A stretch of DNA of 64,000 nt, taken from contig WBMW01003830.1 in assembly GCA_013396635.1 (NCBI GenBank), positions 969,829 to 1,033,828 on the forward strand, given 5' to 3'. Of this stretch, positions 1-14,000 are shown one piece after another (the stretch's first letter is position 1; each line of letters opens with the position of its first letter). A model generated the notes under the pieces. The model worked only from the letters and a program-made list of their open reading frames with translations, was not told the origin of the DNA and did not search any database. The position numbers and the translations under genes are program-made. The DNA is from Penelope pileata (taxonomy: Eukaryota; Chordata; Aves; Galliformes; Cracidae).

Positions 1-1984
1 GCAGGACACAGCAGAGTTTGAGAGATGGGGAAGCCATATGGGGTTGAACTGGTGACAAAATAAACATACGTGATTGTTTCCAGTTGGATGAGTTGCACTG
101 GGATCTGTTTTCAAAGTACAAGGTGTCTTTGAATCTAGGATAAAATGAAATACGGGCTGTGAAAAAGACGACAGTCTCTTCTGTGTCTTTCTACCTGGGA
201 GGTAGAGGACACTGGGACTCTAGTATGTATATCTGGACAGTGCGTGCTTGTTGAAACTGGGTTCAGTTTTTAGGTTTCTGATTCTCTGGTGCTGGTTGGA
301 ACTCAATGGTAAATGAGTATTCACGTATTGGAGAAAGAGGTGTAGGGACTGTGACCATGTCTGCAGTAACAGTGTTCTTCAAACCTCCCTGTCTCCCTCC
401 AAAACATGCTAATAAGCAGCAAAATAAGAACTGATTCAAACTGTAGAATTTGGAGAAACTGTTAACTGCCTTGGGAATGGAGACCTTCCTTGGAAGCAAC
501 ATGGGATGGGGAGGAATGGCACTTGGAGAGGCAGAAAATAAACAAGTGAAGAAAAGCTGGGGTTCAGGAGAAGGGGAAGCTGGTGTGCCTGGGAAAGGGA
601 CAGGGCTGCATCACCTTCAGGGGTTTGTGGGGTGGCACAGCAAGGGGGGTGCAGGGCAGGCAGCGACCAGGCTCTGGGGCAGCACGGCCCTGTGAGGAGG
701 GGAGGGCAGTGCAGCAGAGAGGCAGAGATGGCTGCTGGTCCTGACTGCAAGGGGACGGCAGGGGCAGTGGGGTGCCTGTGAGCTTATTTGCCAGCACTTG
801 TCTTGAGCACCCCCGAGTTAGGTATGCAGTGACCTACGCTGAAGTGTTCAGTCTGTCTCAAGATGGAGGTGTGCTCTCAAGGAGGCAACAGCTCAGTCTC
901 AAACGCTGCTCATCTCAGTACGAGTGACACAGCGGGGGATGCACTGCCTCCAAATGGAGTTCACATCAGGACCAGTCATGCTGCTGGCGGGAGGCAGCTG
1001 GCTGCTGGCGGCAGTGATGCTGTGCGCAGCTGTGCACTGCAGCTGGCTGCAGCGAGGGGTCAGCAGCCTCCTGCTGTCCTGGGGCACGGCAGGGCCTGCA
1101 GCCAGCCCCGCGCCCGCTGGTGTTACTGCTGAGCACTGCAGGGCAGCTCTGGAGCACTGTGGTACGGGGACGGCTCAGGGCAGTGAGGGATTGCCACAGC
1201 TGGAGGTGGCCTTGTATCGTACTGCGAGCAGCAGCGTGCCACTTGAGTGGCTTTGTCCTTAAGTGGTTTTGCTTACTTTGCAGTGAGGGATCAGGGGGTT
1301 TCCTCACTTCTTGCCAGACTGGACACTTCACTGTTGCAGTTTTCTGACCCAGCCATTGCTCTGTGAACTTCAGAGTGTGAACGGGTCCAGACCTTTTGTC
1401 CAGCACAAAACCAAGTTCCCCTCTAACAAACACGTGTGTGCCACAAGGTAAGTTCAGCCTGGTACTGAGATCTCTGTGCCTGTGGCTGCAGGATGCGGCC
1501 TCAGCGCCGTTAAGAGTTGGTTGCTTCCTGAGTGGCACAGTTATTTGGTGGGGTTTTGTTGTGGTGAAGTATTTTGCGAGAAGAGCTTTGCCTGGCGGCA
1601 GAATACACAGCCTCTGCTGTACTGAAAGCATCGAGGAACAGTGCTGAGGGTGAGAGCCTCCCTGAGAGCGATGGCTGCGGTGGCAGCTGACAGGATGATA
1701 GCAGCAGAGACATGGTGCTTCAGACAACGCACTGTGGCTGCTGGGATGTCATGACTTGCTTTTTGTGTTCCTGTCTGTTAGCCAATTGCACAGAAATAAA
1801 TTAATAAATTGCACAGCCTGCGGATCACAGGGCAAATGCTAGGATGGGTGGAGGTGGGGATGTGTGTGTAAGGATGAGGAATTAAATGCCTGGGGCCAGT
1901 AGGGAAAACGTGCTGATCAATGTTCTCTGCTGTGAGCTTTTAGAGCAGTCCTGTCAGCTGGGAGGTTGCAACCCAAGTATTCTT
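1..1984. other. Intergenic sequence, no supported gene
   Basis: I see no recognisable coding exon here. Several overlapping ORFs exist on both strands (the longest is about 250 codons on the minus strand, 966-1727), but their translations are low-complexity, Ser/Gln/His-rich and match no family I know. AATAAA-like words occur near 1793-1806 without a gene to assign them to. In human the gene beyond SLC16A12 on this side is PANK1, but I see none of its sequence. Confidence 0.5.
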
Positions 1985-2600
1985 GTGCACATCACGGCAT
2001 CACTTGCAGCCCAGAAAGCCAAACAGTATCCTGGGCTGCATCGAAAGAGGGGTGGCAGCAGGGAGAGGGAGGGGATTGTCCCCTTCTGCTCTGCCCTCGT
2101 GAGGCCCCATCTGGAGTACTGCATCCAGACCTGGGGCCCCCAGCACAAGAACGATATGGAGCTGTTGGAGTGGGTCCAGAGGAGACCATGAAGATGCTCA
2201 GAGGTCTGGAGCACCTCTCCTATGAAGAAGAAAGGCTGAGGGAGCTGGGCTTGTTCAGGCTGGAGAAGAAAACTGAGACCTCTTTGTGGCCTTCCAGTAC
2301 TTAAAGGGAGCTTATAAACAGAAGAGAAATCATTTTTTTACAAAGGTAGATATAAGGGGGAATGGTTTTAAACTAGACAAGGGAGATTTGAGTTAGATGT
2401 TGGGGAAATTTCATCACGCTGAGGGGGTGGTGAGGCACTGGCACAGCTAAGAGAAGTGGGTGCCCCATCCCTGGAGGCGTTCGAGGTCAGGCTGTATGGG
2501 CCCTCGGCAGCTTGAGCTGTGGGTGGCAGCCCTGCCCACAGCAGGGGCTGGGGCTGGAGGATCTCTGAGGTCCCTTCCAACCCAAGCCACTCTGATTCAC
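1985..2600 (+). mobile_element. CR1 LINE fragment, 5'-truncated
   Basis: The translation shows the end of the CR1 reverse-transcriptase ORF, with VRPHLEYCIQTWGPQHKNDM, then LLEWVQRR, then an HLSYEEERLRELGLFRLEKK-like block. It is followed by the GC-rich CR1 3' region ending in a GAGGTCCCTTCCAACCCA-type tail at about 2570-2590. The ORF is broken by frameshifts, so this is an inactive copy. The 5' end is cut inside the RT domain, as is usual for CR1. Confidence 0.85.
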
Positions 2601-5600
2601 CCTGGCAGAAGTGGCGTTGTGAGGGAACTGAACTCCTTACCTACTCTGCTGGATCTGTCCCCTCTCCTCCTGGTGGCGTCCCCCCCCCATGTGCTGGCTG
2701 CTGGCACACCTGAGGCTGGCAGGTGAGTGCTGTCAGAACCACGCGGTGACACAGTGCAGCAGGGGGACATGGGCATGGCATCCAAAGCTGTGAGGGGGTC
2801 CTTGGAGAAGGCTGCTTGGGAGATGGAAGTAAAAAATAATGGCCAGAACTGATTTGAACATTGAGGGGGCTCTTTTGTATTAGAAAATTATTTGTGTACT
2901 TTTTATATCTTTTTTTAAAATGAACTCCACGACTCAGCTAAATGAACAAAGGAGTCTTCCGTTTTCAAAGAGAGCTGATGAAATGAGTCACCAAATGTTG
3001 AATGAATTCAAAAGAAATGTTAGTTCCTTTTAGGGAAATTGTTTTGTTTCTTTGAGCAGGCTGAACCCCGGTGTTATTCGAACAAGCAAACACACACGCT
3101 GTTCTGGGGGCGCAGGCGGGAAGCGTGCCTGTCCCCCTGCTAGCATTCAGCATATTGCACTTGGCTACAGAAGGCTGTGCAAAAAAAAATCCAGAAATAG
3201 TTGCGTGATGAGCCAAAAACATTTCCCTGGATTTCCTAGGGTTTGCCATCTCGTTAGCTCAGAAGGGAAGTGCTCTCTCCCGTGGGCACACTGGCAGCTG
3301 GAGGTCCCGCAGCAGCTCCCCGCGCACCACTGCTGTTTGCTGCTTCCAAGGCAGAGCACCGCGAGGGAACTGCAGCTCGTTCTGCTGAAGGCTGCACGCC
3401 AGCACAGACGCATCTTGCTGCTGCTGCTCTTTCCCTGTTGCAGGTAGGACAGAAAATACTCAGGAACTGATCCTTATGATTTTTCTCTCACCCCTTCCCT
3501 TGCTGTCATTGCACTGCAAATTGCATCTGAAGAGAATGAACCAAAGAGAGGCACCAATCCCTGAGAACACCCTCACTTGTTACATTCATGGGAAGAAACA
3601 CCCAAGCATCTGTTACCTGTTGGGAGCTCAGCAGCACCAGTCTGGCAGCAGCTACTGCTGCTCGCTGCCTCTGATATTGAACACCTGCGTGCAGCAGAAC
3701 CCAGTGAAAAGGCTGGTGTGTGCTGAAAGCTCGTGGTCTGGGAGTGATGCCTTAAACCTTTTCCTCCTGAGCAGCAGCAGCACCAGGAGCTGAGCCCCGT
3801 GCTGTGCATCCCACGAGGTGGCACTGCCAGCCTGGCTCTGAGCTCCTGCGGGCACAGGCTGCTCCCCACAGGGTGTGCCATGGGCAGCCCTGGTGTGTCC
3901 CCAGCTGTGCTGAAGGGCCACCACTGAGCACACCGGGGCACACCAGCTGCCCCTGCATGGTCAGCAAGGTCGTAGAGCATCACTACCATGATTAACACTG
4001 ACCGAAATAACTGGCTAGGCAGAGCAGAGGGTTTCTGATGTACCTTTAGCTGGCCCTGGTTTAGGTCTCTGTCCACACATGCTCAAGTTAAAGAGAAAAA
4101 CCAAACAGGGAAACAAGTTTGCATCCCCCTTGCACATGCACAGACTAGAAAAACACAGCAGGAAGGCTGTGTGTTGTGTAAGTGTCCCTGGAACCCATCT
4201 GGTACCTCTCCAAGTAAAACAGCACTTTGATGCTTGCAGCTTTCTCTCTGGGTACAATGACAATATTTTCCAAGTTAGTGAGCAATGTAAATGTTTGCTC
4301 TAGACATTATCAATGGGCATACTTTATTTAAAGGAGTACATTAGCATTTAAAACTAAGAAACTCTTCCCTGGTCTGTAAGCAACCACAACAAGTGGGCAG
4401 CAAACCATGGGCTGCAATCAGTGCTAGTGGTGAAGGTGTGTGCTTTGTAGCTGAGCGGGAGCGAGGGACACCCGGGCAGTGCGTGCCAGCAGCGAGGGGC
4501 CGAGGCCCAGCCGGGCACACCACGTGTGTGCAGGGGGGAGAGCGGGAGGCGGCTCTGCAGCGCCCTTCATTGGGTGCTGCATGCTGCTCCTGTGCTGCCC
4601 TCAGGCTTTGAAGGCCACTTGGGCCCTTCTCACACGAGCTCTTCACAGGGGCAGAGCTCGTGCTGCTTTTCTCCCAAAGCTGCTGTAGGTGAGGGTGTGG
4701 GCGTGAGTTGCCAACACCTCTGCAGAAGGGCACAGCAAGCCAAGTGTGTCACCCAGCAGGGACAGGAGATGCATCATGCCATGAAAACTCATAGAGCCTT
4801 GGAAATGGTGAGCTGTCCTCGTCTCCTGGACTTAGCTTGCCTCAAGAAAGGACTACATCTAGCAAAACTTGCAAAAGTTCTCATAGATGGTGGTCAGACC
4901 AAATAGGTTCCCGGGTGTAGCTGTGCCCAGTGCTGGCTGTCACTGGAAACCAGGCTGGTTTGGGATGGGTCTTTTGATCTCATGCTGCATGATGGTCTTC
5001 TGCTGCAGGAACTGTCAGTGTGGAAAGTGAGGAGGCCATGGAATAGCAATGCATGTCGTCTATTTTAGCCCAGATACCAATATGAATCACGCAGCCAGGC
5101 ACTTTGAGGAAGCCAGCCATGCGCTGAGCTCTTGCTGAAGCTGCAGAGCTCGGCCCCAGCCTGGACAGCCACCTCCACTGAGCAGCTCACCTGCCTGCAC
5201 GCCCACCGGGCTGTGGCTGTGCGGCCGTGGTGTCTTTGGCTCACGGCTTGGAGATGCCGGGGACGCTGCGTCCCCTTCCTGCGGGGTGCCAGAGGGGATG
5301 CAGAGGCTCTGAGCGAGCTGTCAGGGCCTGGTGCTGTGCTGCTGCCTGCAGCAGGGAGGGGAATAGGGCAGTGCCGTTTCAGCTGAACACAAACAGTCGG
5401 AAATGGAGGTTAAGGTGCTGACAGTTCGTCAGGCCCCGCAGGGCCGTGCCTGGGTTCTCACGGAGCGTCACCGGATGCTGTGCCCCCCAGCTGCGCCCCA
5501 GCCCCCCCCAGTGCCGCACTCCCTTATCTGCCTTGGATAAACAGAGCGCCTGGAATGTGCAGCCTGTTCCCAGAGCCGAGGGTCCAAAGCGCGCTGTGCT

Positions 5601-5750
5601 CCTGCCCTGGGCCCTGGGGATAGGGGAAAAAAAACCAAGCAGTGGCCGCATGGACCACTGCTGGCACTGCTGAGCCGTTAAATAAGAAATAAGCGGTGCT
5701 TCAGGTTCCCAGAAGGCACGAGGAACCGTAATTCTGTTGGTTTTTTTCCC
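2601..5750. other. Intergenic, upstream of the SLC16A12 promoter
   Basis: No exon-like segment with convincing splice sites and family similarity was found. The stretch is moderately GC-rich, becoming richer from about 4.4 kb, with many short ORFs that look like composition artefacts. Confidence 0.4.
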
Positions 5751-5752
5751 CC

Positions 5753-6560
5753 TATTTAATCAGTGGGGACCCAGAGCAGCCCAGGGAGACGAAGCCGCGC
5801 GGCGCTGCGCTGCTCTGCTCCGCTCGGGCGCTCGGGCTGCCCTTCCCCTGCGGGCGGGGAAGGGGGCGCGGAGCCCCCGGGGCGGGAGCAGAGCGCTGAG
5901 CTCCGCGGAGAACGCCGCTGTGAGTACCGTCCTTCGCTTGGGTTTTGTGCCGGTCCGCCGCTCCCGCCCGTGGGTGCTCTGGTGCCTGCGGGTCACCCAC
6001 GGGGCGTTTCACCTTTCCTCCTTTTTGGCCGCGTAACGGCAGCCGCGCGCTGACCGCGGGCTCTCCGCCCCCGGCCCCTGCGCACCTGCGGGCCGAGCTC
6101 CGCGCCGGCGCCCCGCGGCTCGGGCCCGGGCGGGGGACGGGTTTTCAGCTCGTTCGGTAGATGCACTTCGCCTCCTCGGGGAGCGCTGCGCCGTGCGGTC
6201 CTGCAGACGCGCGGTGCCCGGAGGTGGGAGCGCAGGTGCGGGGCTGCGGGGTGCGCGGGGGGCCGGGCGTGGGCTTCCGCTGCGGTCTCACCCGTTGGGT
6301 TTTCTTTGGTGGCGCGCGGCTCTGTGTGTGCCTAACTTCAGCGTGCGCTGCCTGTGCTGCTCTCCCGGGCAGCCTGAGGGCTCCCGGGGCCGTCTGCCCA
6401 GGAAATAGAGCCCGGAGCCGTACGGTCCTGTGGAGCCGTGATGTGGAGCCGTGAGCTGCCTGGGATCCGCCGTGATCTGTTTCGGTCCGGACAGCGCTGC
6501 AGCCTCCGCACGCAGCGCCGGGGCTGTTCTCACTCGCGCTTGTACCTCGCAGCTCTCCGC
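5753..6560 (+). promoter_or_regulatory. SLC16A12: CpG-rich promoter region, probable SLC16A12 promoter
   Basis: A dense GC/CpG block begins at about 5760 in otherwise AT-rich DNA. A TATA-like TATTTAA lies at 5753-5759, so transcription could start near 5785. It is the only strong CpG-rich start region upstream of the SLC16A12 coding exons on the plus strand. The link to SLC16A12, 19 kb downstream, is inference. It could also drive a divergent minus-strand transcript. Confidence 0.5.
5785..5919 (+). other. SLC16A12: Probable non-coding first exon of SLC16A12
   Basis: The GC-rich segment downstream of the TATA-like box ends in a good splice donor, GTGAGT at 5920-5925, preceded by CGCCGCT. The first coding exon of SLC16A12 has an acceptor at 25393-25394 and needs an upstream 5' UTR exon, and this is the best candidate in the window. 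The 5' boundary is only estimated from the TATA position. Additional or alternative 5' exons within the long intron cannot be excluded. Confidence 0.4.
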
Positions 6561-6615
6561 TGTGGTCCCGATTGAGTCACTGAGAGCTCCCGGGGCGTAT
6601 TGCTGCTTCTATGCT

Positions 6616-6670
6616 GCACACGTGTCTGTGTCTGTGTGTGTCTGTGTCTGTATGTCTGTGTGTGTGTTTG
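6616..6670. repeat. TG/TCTG microsatellite
   Basis: Imperfect alternating TG with interspersed TCTG units, just downstream of the CpG-rich region. Confidence 0.8.
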
Positions 6671-9570
6671 CGCATGTGGAGCAGGATGGCACGCTGCATC
6701 CTTCGCAGGACATGGAGGGGCACTGACATGCCATTGTGCTCAGCGTTCAGCAGGGAAAAAGCACTTGTTCTTCTAGCCTAAAGCAAATTGTCTGAGTGAA
6801 GACAAATGCTATTTGTGCTGTTTTTCTTACAGTTGCAGTCTGGATTGCCTCCCCCATGCTGCGCTGCTGCCTGCGCTGTGCGTGGGCACCTGGGGGTGGG
6901 GGCAGCGGCACCGCAACGCAGCAGTGTTTCCCTGTGCAGTGGGCTCTGGCTGTGCTGTGGGAGAATCTGGAAGGGGTGACCCTTTAAAAGCAAAACCCAT
7001 GAGGCACAGGCGACTCGCTCTGGTTTTCTTTGCTGAAGCAGAAGATGTTTGCTGTGCGGCCCATCAGACCCTGGGGACAGCTGCGCTTTCTGCTCGGGGC
7101 CACCCGTGCACGCTGGGACGAGGCAGAGCTGCTGCGGGCAGCGCTGGGGGAGACACCCACGTGGGCTCTGTCCTCATGCCTCTGAAGCCTGGAGGTGCAG
7201 CAGAGCATCGCTCCAGCAGCAAGGTCCCCTTTCTGCAGTAAGGTGAGCCAGCAGCTTGCTCCTGGCAGGCTTCTTCCCAGGGCCCAAGGAGCGCCGCAGT
7301 GCCTCGAGGGGATGAGGCAATGTGTTTCATTAGTGAGCTAGGATGAGTTCACTCTTCATTAGTAGACTTAATCAGTTGCCTTCTGCACAGTACAAAAGCC
7401 ATTGAAAAGTCGCTTCTCAGCCGTGGCTCAGTGTCGGAGAGCTGCAGGGTGGTGCAGAGCAGCGCGTGCTTGCTTCCTCCCCTTGGTGCTTTGACAAACG
7501 GAGCAGCGCTTTGCTGCTGCTCTTCATCATATTTATCAGTTTCTGCTCGTTTCGTTTGACGGGCAATGAACTCAGAGGGCATTACATGGCCTTTAGCACA
7601 TGCTTTTAGTTAGTGCTACCTTATTTTGCCAAAAGATTAATGGACCCTTTCTCTCCTCTTCTGGTGTTTTCATTGTAAAATGATGTTATTGGCTCCGGTG
7701 TGGATTTCAGGATGTGGCGTACATGGCAAAGTGTGAGCAGCTGTGGGTGGCCGTGGTCCCCTGACAAGTGTCGTGTGCCTGCTGGGTGCCACGTTTGTGA
7801 GCTGTGCGGAGTTAAGCTGGAAAAGTCTGTCTCTGAATTGAGTTAAAATTAATGTGAAAACAATGCCTCTGAGCTAAATTGGACTCCTAGGAAATGCTTT
7901 TTAACTATTCAACGTTTTCATTAACCATTGTGGCTATCACAAGAGTCTGTTAAGTTTCTGTGGAGTGCTGTCCTTGAATGCTTTCTGGATGCTAAATGCA
8001 TTAGTTGCTGCCAGAAGATTGTCAAAACAGTGTTCAGAACTAATGGTGATGTGCAGCCCTGAGCCACATGTGGCTGTTTAGCTATACTGTACAATATTGT
8101 TGTTGTAACTCACTGCTGGGCTACTTACAGAAAACTCATTTCTCACCCTTCCCAACTCTCACAGCTGTTTGTGCACTCGGGGAGGGACTGGGAATTGGAA
8201 TTTTTCCTTCTGCTAGATGAGAGCTGGCCTGTGTTTCTCCAGAGCACAGAAGAAATGTCTCTTCTGGTCCTGACATTTAGTGATAGCATCACAGTGATGT
8301 CTGCAGATTGCCTGGAGACATGACCAGACCCCTGGGTTTCCTCAGCCATCTGTGTGCTGGTGTGCTTGGGGGTCTGCCTACACACAGCCCCCAACTGCTC
8401 CTGCGTCCTCTTTTCTGCATAGGACCTGAAAGTAGCTTTGAAGTTGGGAATTTAACTCCCATGCACAGTCCTCAGCAGGACAGTGCTGACCCCTCTCTCT
8501 CTCTCTCCCTTTGTTCAAAATGGAAACAGTCCCCTGTCCTTTGCCAACCCCCCTCCCAATTCAAAGCTTCCTTCCTTCCTTCCTGCAGTTTCTGGATTTG
8601 TACCAATGTGGATGTGATGACTCACATTTCCCAGATGTGAAATGCAAATCTGAGAAGTGGGATCTTTCCCCTGTCTCTCTGAGAGATTTGTGGAGTCTGC
8701 GCTGCTGTTGAGTTTCTTAAGTAGCATGTCCCTCCTGATTCAAAGGATTTTCCTGCAGGCCACAGCACTTCAGGGGCTTTCCTTAATAAGTCGTGTATTT
8801 TTGAAACGGTGTTTAATGAGCCATGTCTTAGAGTGTTCATCGTATGCACATCTTAAACTTGTTTGGCTTTGAGGGCTTCTTGAGGACCATGTAAAACTTA
8901 GGAATTCAGTCCGCTGATGCAGGCAAATACCTCCTCATGTGTTCCTGTGTGACAGCATCAGTCTCCACTGGCAGAGGGGTGCTTGGAGCTGGGTCAGGCA
9001 GTGGGCTGCCTGGCGTGGAGTTCAGGAGCCGCTGGGACAGAGCTGAGCCCTGCTCACCTGCCGTCACTGTCCCTGTTCCTCCAGCTCTGTCTCAACTTGC
9101 CGATACTGCAGAAGGCTGTGTGGTCCTGCACAAAATCCTAGTTGTAACTCAGATGCTTTCTCAAGGTGTCTGGGTATTTGTATTGGTAGCTCCTTGTCTT
9201 CATGAGCCTTCTTTGGAGGCTCCAGTCACCAGCCTGAAATGCTGCATCCAGTCTCTCAGCCATTTAGACTGAGATTTGCTGGGCTGGGCACATTGCACTC
9301 GCTGTACAGGTGCGGCTCAGTGTTGGTGTTCGGTAAATACCCATTCTCAGTTTTAAAACCATCACAGTACTGAACCTGGTGGGAGCACAGAAGCTGTATT
9401 TTCCATTACAGGGGCTAACTTCTGTATTTGTAACTTAATGTTTTGAGTGGCTCTCAGGGAATTGATTTGATGTGACATTCCCATTTGAATGTGCTGATCT
9501 TGTTATGCTCCTCATTAGAAGCAGCTTCTGGGTTTTGGGGGGGAAATAAATGTGGGTTTTGGTTGTGGGG

Positions 9571-9592
9571 TGTGTGTGTGTGTGTGTGTGTC
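9571..9592. repeat. (TG)n microsatellite
   Basis: An uninterrupted run of about ten TG units, followed by TCTGTATG and a T-rich tract. Confidence 0.9.
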
Positions 9593-10559
9593 TGTATGTT
9601 TTTTTTTTCCTTTTGTCTTGCCATCTTCCTGTGAGATCCTATCAGTCAGGGTAAGGACCCTCTGCGCATCTCTTCACCATGACCATGTGTCATGTCCTGT
9701 GCTGCAAGGTGTTCCTGCACTGGAGAATTCTCTCCTTATTAACTGTGTCTGTTGGGTGCTCAGCTTTCAGCAGGCCTCCCCTTAAATTACTCTTTCTTCC
9801 AAACAAACAAAAACTTCAAGTCGTGCTATTTTAGCTGTTTAATCTAACAAACCAGCAATACTTTTTCTACATAATGGCAATAGGCATTTGAGAAACTTAT
9901 TTTTAAAGTGTCCTCTGTCTGCTGACTCTGTTTTTCTCTCTTTAATAAAGTTCTGAAATGGCATTTATTTAATTAGCTTGAATGCCTCTTGGCGTAGCTA
10001 TGGCACAATGTCAAAAGTAGCAAATCTGATGAGCAAAAGTACATCTAGTTTATTAAGGGATTGGAAAAAGTGTTCCTGTGGACAGACAGCATATTGGCAT
10101 GGAAATTGGCTGGGCAAGAAGAGCCAGCAGAAAGCAGCAGCGCTTCCCCTTGTGAAGGAGCTGACAATGCGGCGATGGCAGTTTCTCCACTTGAGAGCTG
10201 TCAATGCTGTGCTTTGGGAACATCTAGGGCTTTTTGTATAAAAACCGTTTTCATTATTGAGAGTGGAATTAGCATGTTCTGTTTCCTCATCTAAAGCAAT
10301 TCAGGGTGTTTCTCTGCATCTGATATTTAGGTCACTTTAAATGCAAAATATTTGGGAAGTGCAGCTGCCATGCAATACAGTTTTAGAAAGGCCTAAGGAA
10401 TTGCTTACCAGTGTGGCTGTGCTAATAAAATGCAAGTTTCTTCCATACTAATAAAATATTCTCTTCAAGTAGGAATTACAGTCTGTTTTTGTAACATTTA
10501 GTTGTTCCTCTGCTACCCTTCACAAGCCCTGAGTGAATGGCAGTTTGAGGATGTGCAAT

Positions 10560-11025
10560 AATCCATGGTATGGGTTCACTTTTAGGATACAGTTGAAGCA
10601 TCCAAAGGAGGGCTACAAAGATGGTGAAGAGTCTAGAGGGCAAGGTGTATGAGGAGCAGCTCAGGTCCCTTGGTCTGTGCAGCCCAGAGCAGAGGAAGCT
10701 GAGGGGAGGCCTCATGGTGGCCTACAGCTTCCTCACAAGGGGAGCGGAGGGGCAGCGCTGAGCTCTGCTCTCTGGTGACAGGGACAGGGCCCGAGGGAAC
10801 GGCATGGAGCTGTGTCAGGGGAGGGTCAGGCTGGGGATTAGGAAAAGGTTCTTTACCAGAGGGTGGTGGGCATGGCCCCACACTGTCGGAGTTCAAGGGT
10901 TGTTTGAACATGGTTCTCAGAGATAGGGTTTGAATTTTGGGTGGTCCTGTGTGGAGCCAGGAGATGGACTCCATGATCCTTGTGTGTCCCTTCCAGCTCA
11001 GGGTATTTTGTGATTCTATACAGAA
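10560..11025 (+). mobile_element. CR1 LINE 3' fragment
   Basis: Typical CR1 3' end: GGAGGGCTACAAAGATGGTG at its left, the AGCAGAGGAAGCTGAGGGGA block, CTTTACCAGAGGGTGGT, and a final TGTCCCTTCCAGCTCAGGGT followed by TTTTGTGATTCTATAC. Only the last 0.45 kb of a CR1 remains and no ORF is intact. It sits inside the putative SLC16A12 intron 1 in sense orientation. Confidence 0.85.
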
Positions 11026-14000
11026 TGTGCTGAATGCAGCATCACAGCTGATCATTAAGGGCCCTCAAACTCACAGCAGAAAGGCACAATTTGTGTCATT
11101 ATGTTCTGAAGGACCTGGCGCCCACCCTAAATCTGTGAAAATCTCAGCAGTCAAAACAGAATATAATTGGAGAACAATTAAATTGTTTAAACTTGGATTT
11201 CATTTTTTGCAAATTGACATGTGACTACGAAGTAAAAATCGGCAGCTAGTGTGGTCCTGTGGAAGCAAGCTCTGTATTGCTGTGCCCCGTTCTTTGTTTC
11301 GGAGGTGCACAGCACAGGGCCCAAGCTTTGCATAGCTACCATTGTGGTTTGCTCAGGCATCTGGAGGAAGAGCACGTAGGACAGCACAGCAAGGCAGTCC
11401 GAGGGAGGAGCAGTAATTTAGGATGTGCTGTAAATCATCCCCTACCTGATCCACCACGCTCTGCTGTTCATGAAGCTGGCATTTCACCTTTTTCTTGTTT
11501 GTGGTTCATTCTGTCAACGTCCATGCGTCTGTCTTGATGGATCAGCAAGTTTAAGAGAATAAATAGAATTATCTCACACTGCTGGTTTATTCTTAATGAA
11601 GTTAAAGGAGCAGAGAGTAATCCGCTGGGAGCTGAAAGCCACGTGATGTAATGGTGCTTGTGAGGCACGCTGCAGAGAAACAGCCTCTGCACGATGCGTC
11701 AGAGCTTCCAAGATCTGCTTGTGTGCCAGAAGGGTGGGATAATGAAATGCTTCCACGTAAGAGCTCTTGCATGGGCATCTCAAGCATTTCTGCAGAGGAT
11801 TCTTAGTGGGCAATTTTGCTGTCTTCTAACTAGATGAGGAAGTAATTTTTGGGAGACACTTGTGAAAAGCTTGTGCCTGAAGCTTCTCAGTGGCCAGACT
11901 CCTTGAAATTTAGGTGATGTTACCTTTATCGCTCCTGGCGAATATAAGAAGCAAGTAAATGATGTTGGCAATATGTCACTGCCTCCTGACAGTGAAGGAC
12001 TATGCAGCTTGCACTGAAGCACTAACTGAAAATTGGATGGGGAAAAAATGAAAGAAAGAGGATGTGAAGGTGGTGACAGTCAGAATAATATGTAAAAGCA
12101 AGTGGAGTGTTTTAGGCTGCTTGTGAAGGAGGCAAGTGAAGTCAGCTGGCAGTTGTGGATGAATTAAAAAAAGGTTGGAAATCTTTTCTTCAGATGAATG
12201 TGGAAGTTTATAATCATTTAAAGTTTATCAAATACAGCCTGACCTAATTGAAATGCCTGTGCAAGGGAAAAAAGTGATGTAACAATGCGGGATTTGGAGC
12301 ATGCAAGTTGAACTGAGCTTCGTTCAGAAAGCAGCTTCATAGGCAGAAGATGCTAGCAACATATTTCCATGCACAGGTGTTAGTTAACTGGCAAAGGAAA
12401 CTTAGCTCAGCTGAGAGATTTCTCAGCAGAGCTAAGATATTAATCAAATTTTCCCTTAACTTTTTTTTTTTTTTTTTGACTTGAGATCAAGGTTATCCTT
12501 TCATTATTGCGGTGTCGATGAACTTAGGGGTAAACCAAGAGTTCCCTGTAACAAGAGTTCTTTGAAATACTCCAGGTTACTCTTTCAGGTAACTCCGAAG
12601 GTGCAATTTAAATTATTTAATGCTCTCATACTAGCTTATTTCTTAGATGGGGTGAATTTCCATTGCAAATAGTTCTTAAAAAAACAACTATGGCCTGTTC
12701 TCTTTTTTTTTCCTCTTAGTTTCACCTGGAAAAGATTTTAAGGAATAACATTCTCTGTGTATCAAGATTTAAAAAAGAAGTTTGTTGGAGGTAATTCTTG
12801 TCTGATCATTCTGAATTATTTTTGTTTCTTTTGACGTTCTGTGTAATAAGCTGTTTAACATGAAACTGATGCCACTTAAAGGATTATTGATAATGAGATC
12901 CCGTTAAGGGACAATTATAAGGTTGATTGGGATAATAGGATAAGAAGATAACTATTGAGTCCTTCTTTTAAATCTCTTGTCTTTTGGTTCTTGAGTCCTC
13001 ACACATGTGGTGAGGCTTTAACCAAATGGTACCTGTCCCATCTGAACAGCTAGCAAATGCATTTCTTCGTGATGGTTGCTTGACCAGTAATGTCAGGAAG
13101 AAGGACGAGACAGAAGATCCATGATTTATTTTATTTTAGCTTTTAACTTCCTCCTAACTCCTGTAGGAGCACGGTACCAGCTTGGGGGCCTATCCTTATT
13201 TCTGCAATATTCTCTTGAATTTCTTAGCGAGGTGTTTGGTTTTGTACATCCCCTAATGCAGTGGTTTCTGAGTAACAGTTCAGGATACTGTGATAAATGG
13301 CCTGCAGTTGGTCTGTGGGGTCACATTAAGCAACAGAACCTGCACAGTCTGCTTCTGAAGTGTTTCCATTTGTGAGTTTGCTGATAGGAGTGTTGGGGTG
13401 TTTTACGGGAGGCTGGACAGGCCGAGCTGGTTCTCTGGTCGTAAATGCTCTGCTGCTTTGATGGGGAGGACTGGGTTTAACAGGAGGAAATGGAGCCCTT
13501 TAAATTCTTCTATGGCTGGTTCTTAGAGACATTTTTGTTTTGTTAGATAGCGTCAGTCTCCTTCTCTCTTTTTTCCCCCTTTTTAAGTCCTTTAAAGTTT
13601 TGCCATTTATGGTCTCTGTTATCACTGCTGTCCAACATATAACCAGATAACTCCCTAATGCCTTGTCTTGCTGCTCCGTGTGCACTCCTCTTTTATAGCC
13701 ATCTGTGCCTTTTCAGTGTAGCTGTTGAAGAGAAAAGAAAAACACGACACAATCTGGGGAAACTGGTTTCCTGTTTTTGTACTGTCTCATTCCTCCTAAT
13801 GTAGCTCAACCTTCTCTTCTGTAGTGCTTCAGCCCTCCCTGTTTACAGCTTGGATTCTCTGCCAGAGGCCCCCTCGGGTTCTTTGTTGCAGAGTGCCTCT
13901 CACTTCCCCAGCCCTTGGTCTCTTTTTATGAGTTAAGCCAATCCCATACTTCTTGTGCTTGGCTGTTGTTTTTTTTTTCAAGCATTCTCTCCAGTTACAC

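Noticed and set aside
966..1727. 253-codon minus-strand ORF
   Set aside because: Biased composition, no recognisable domain, no splice or promoter context; likely chance in GC-rich DNA.
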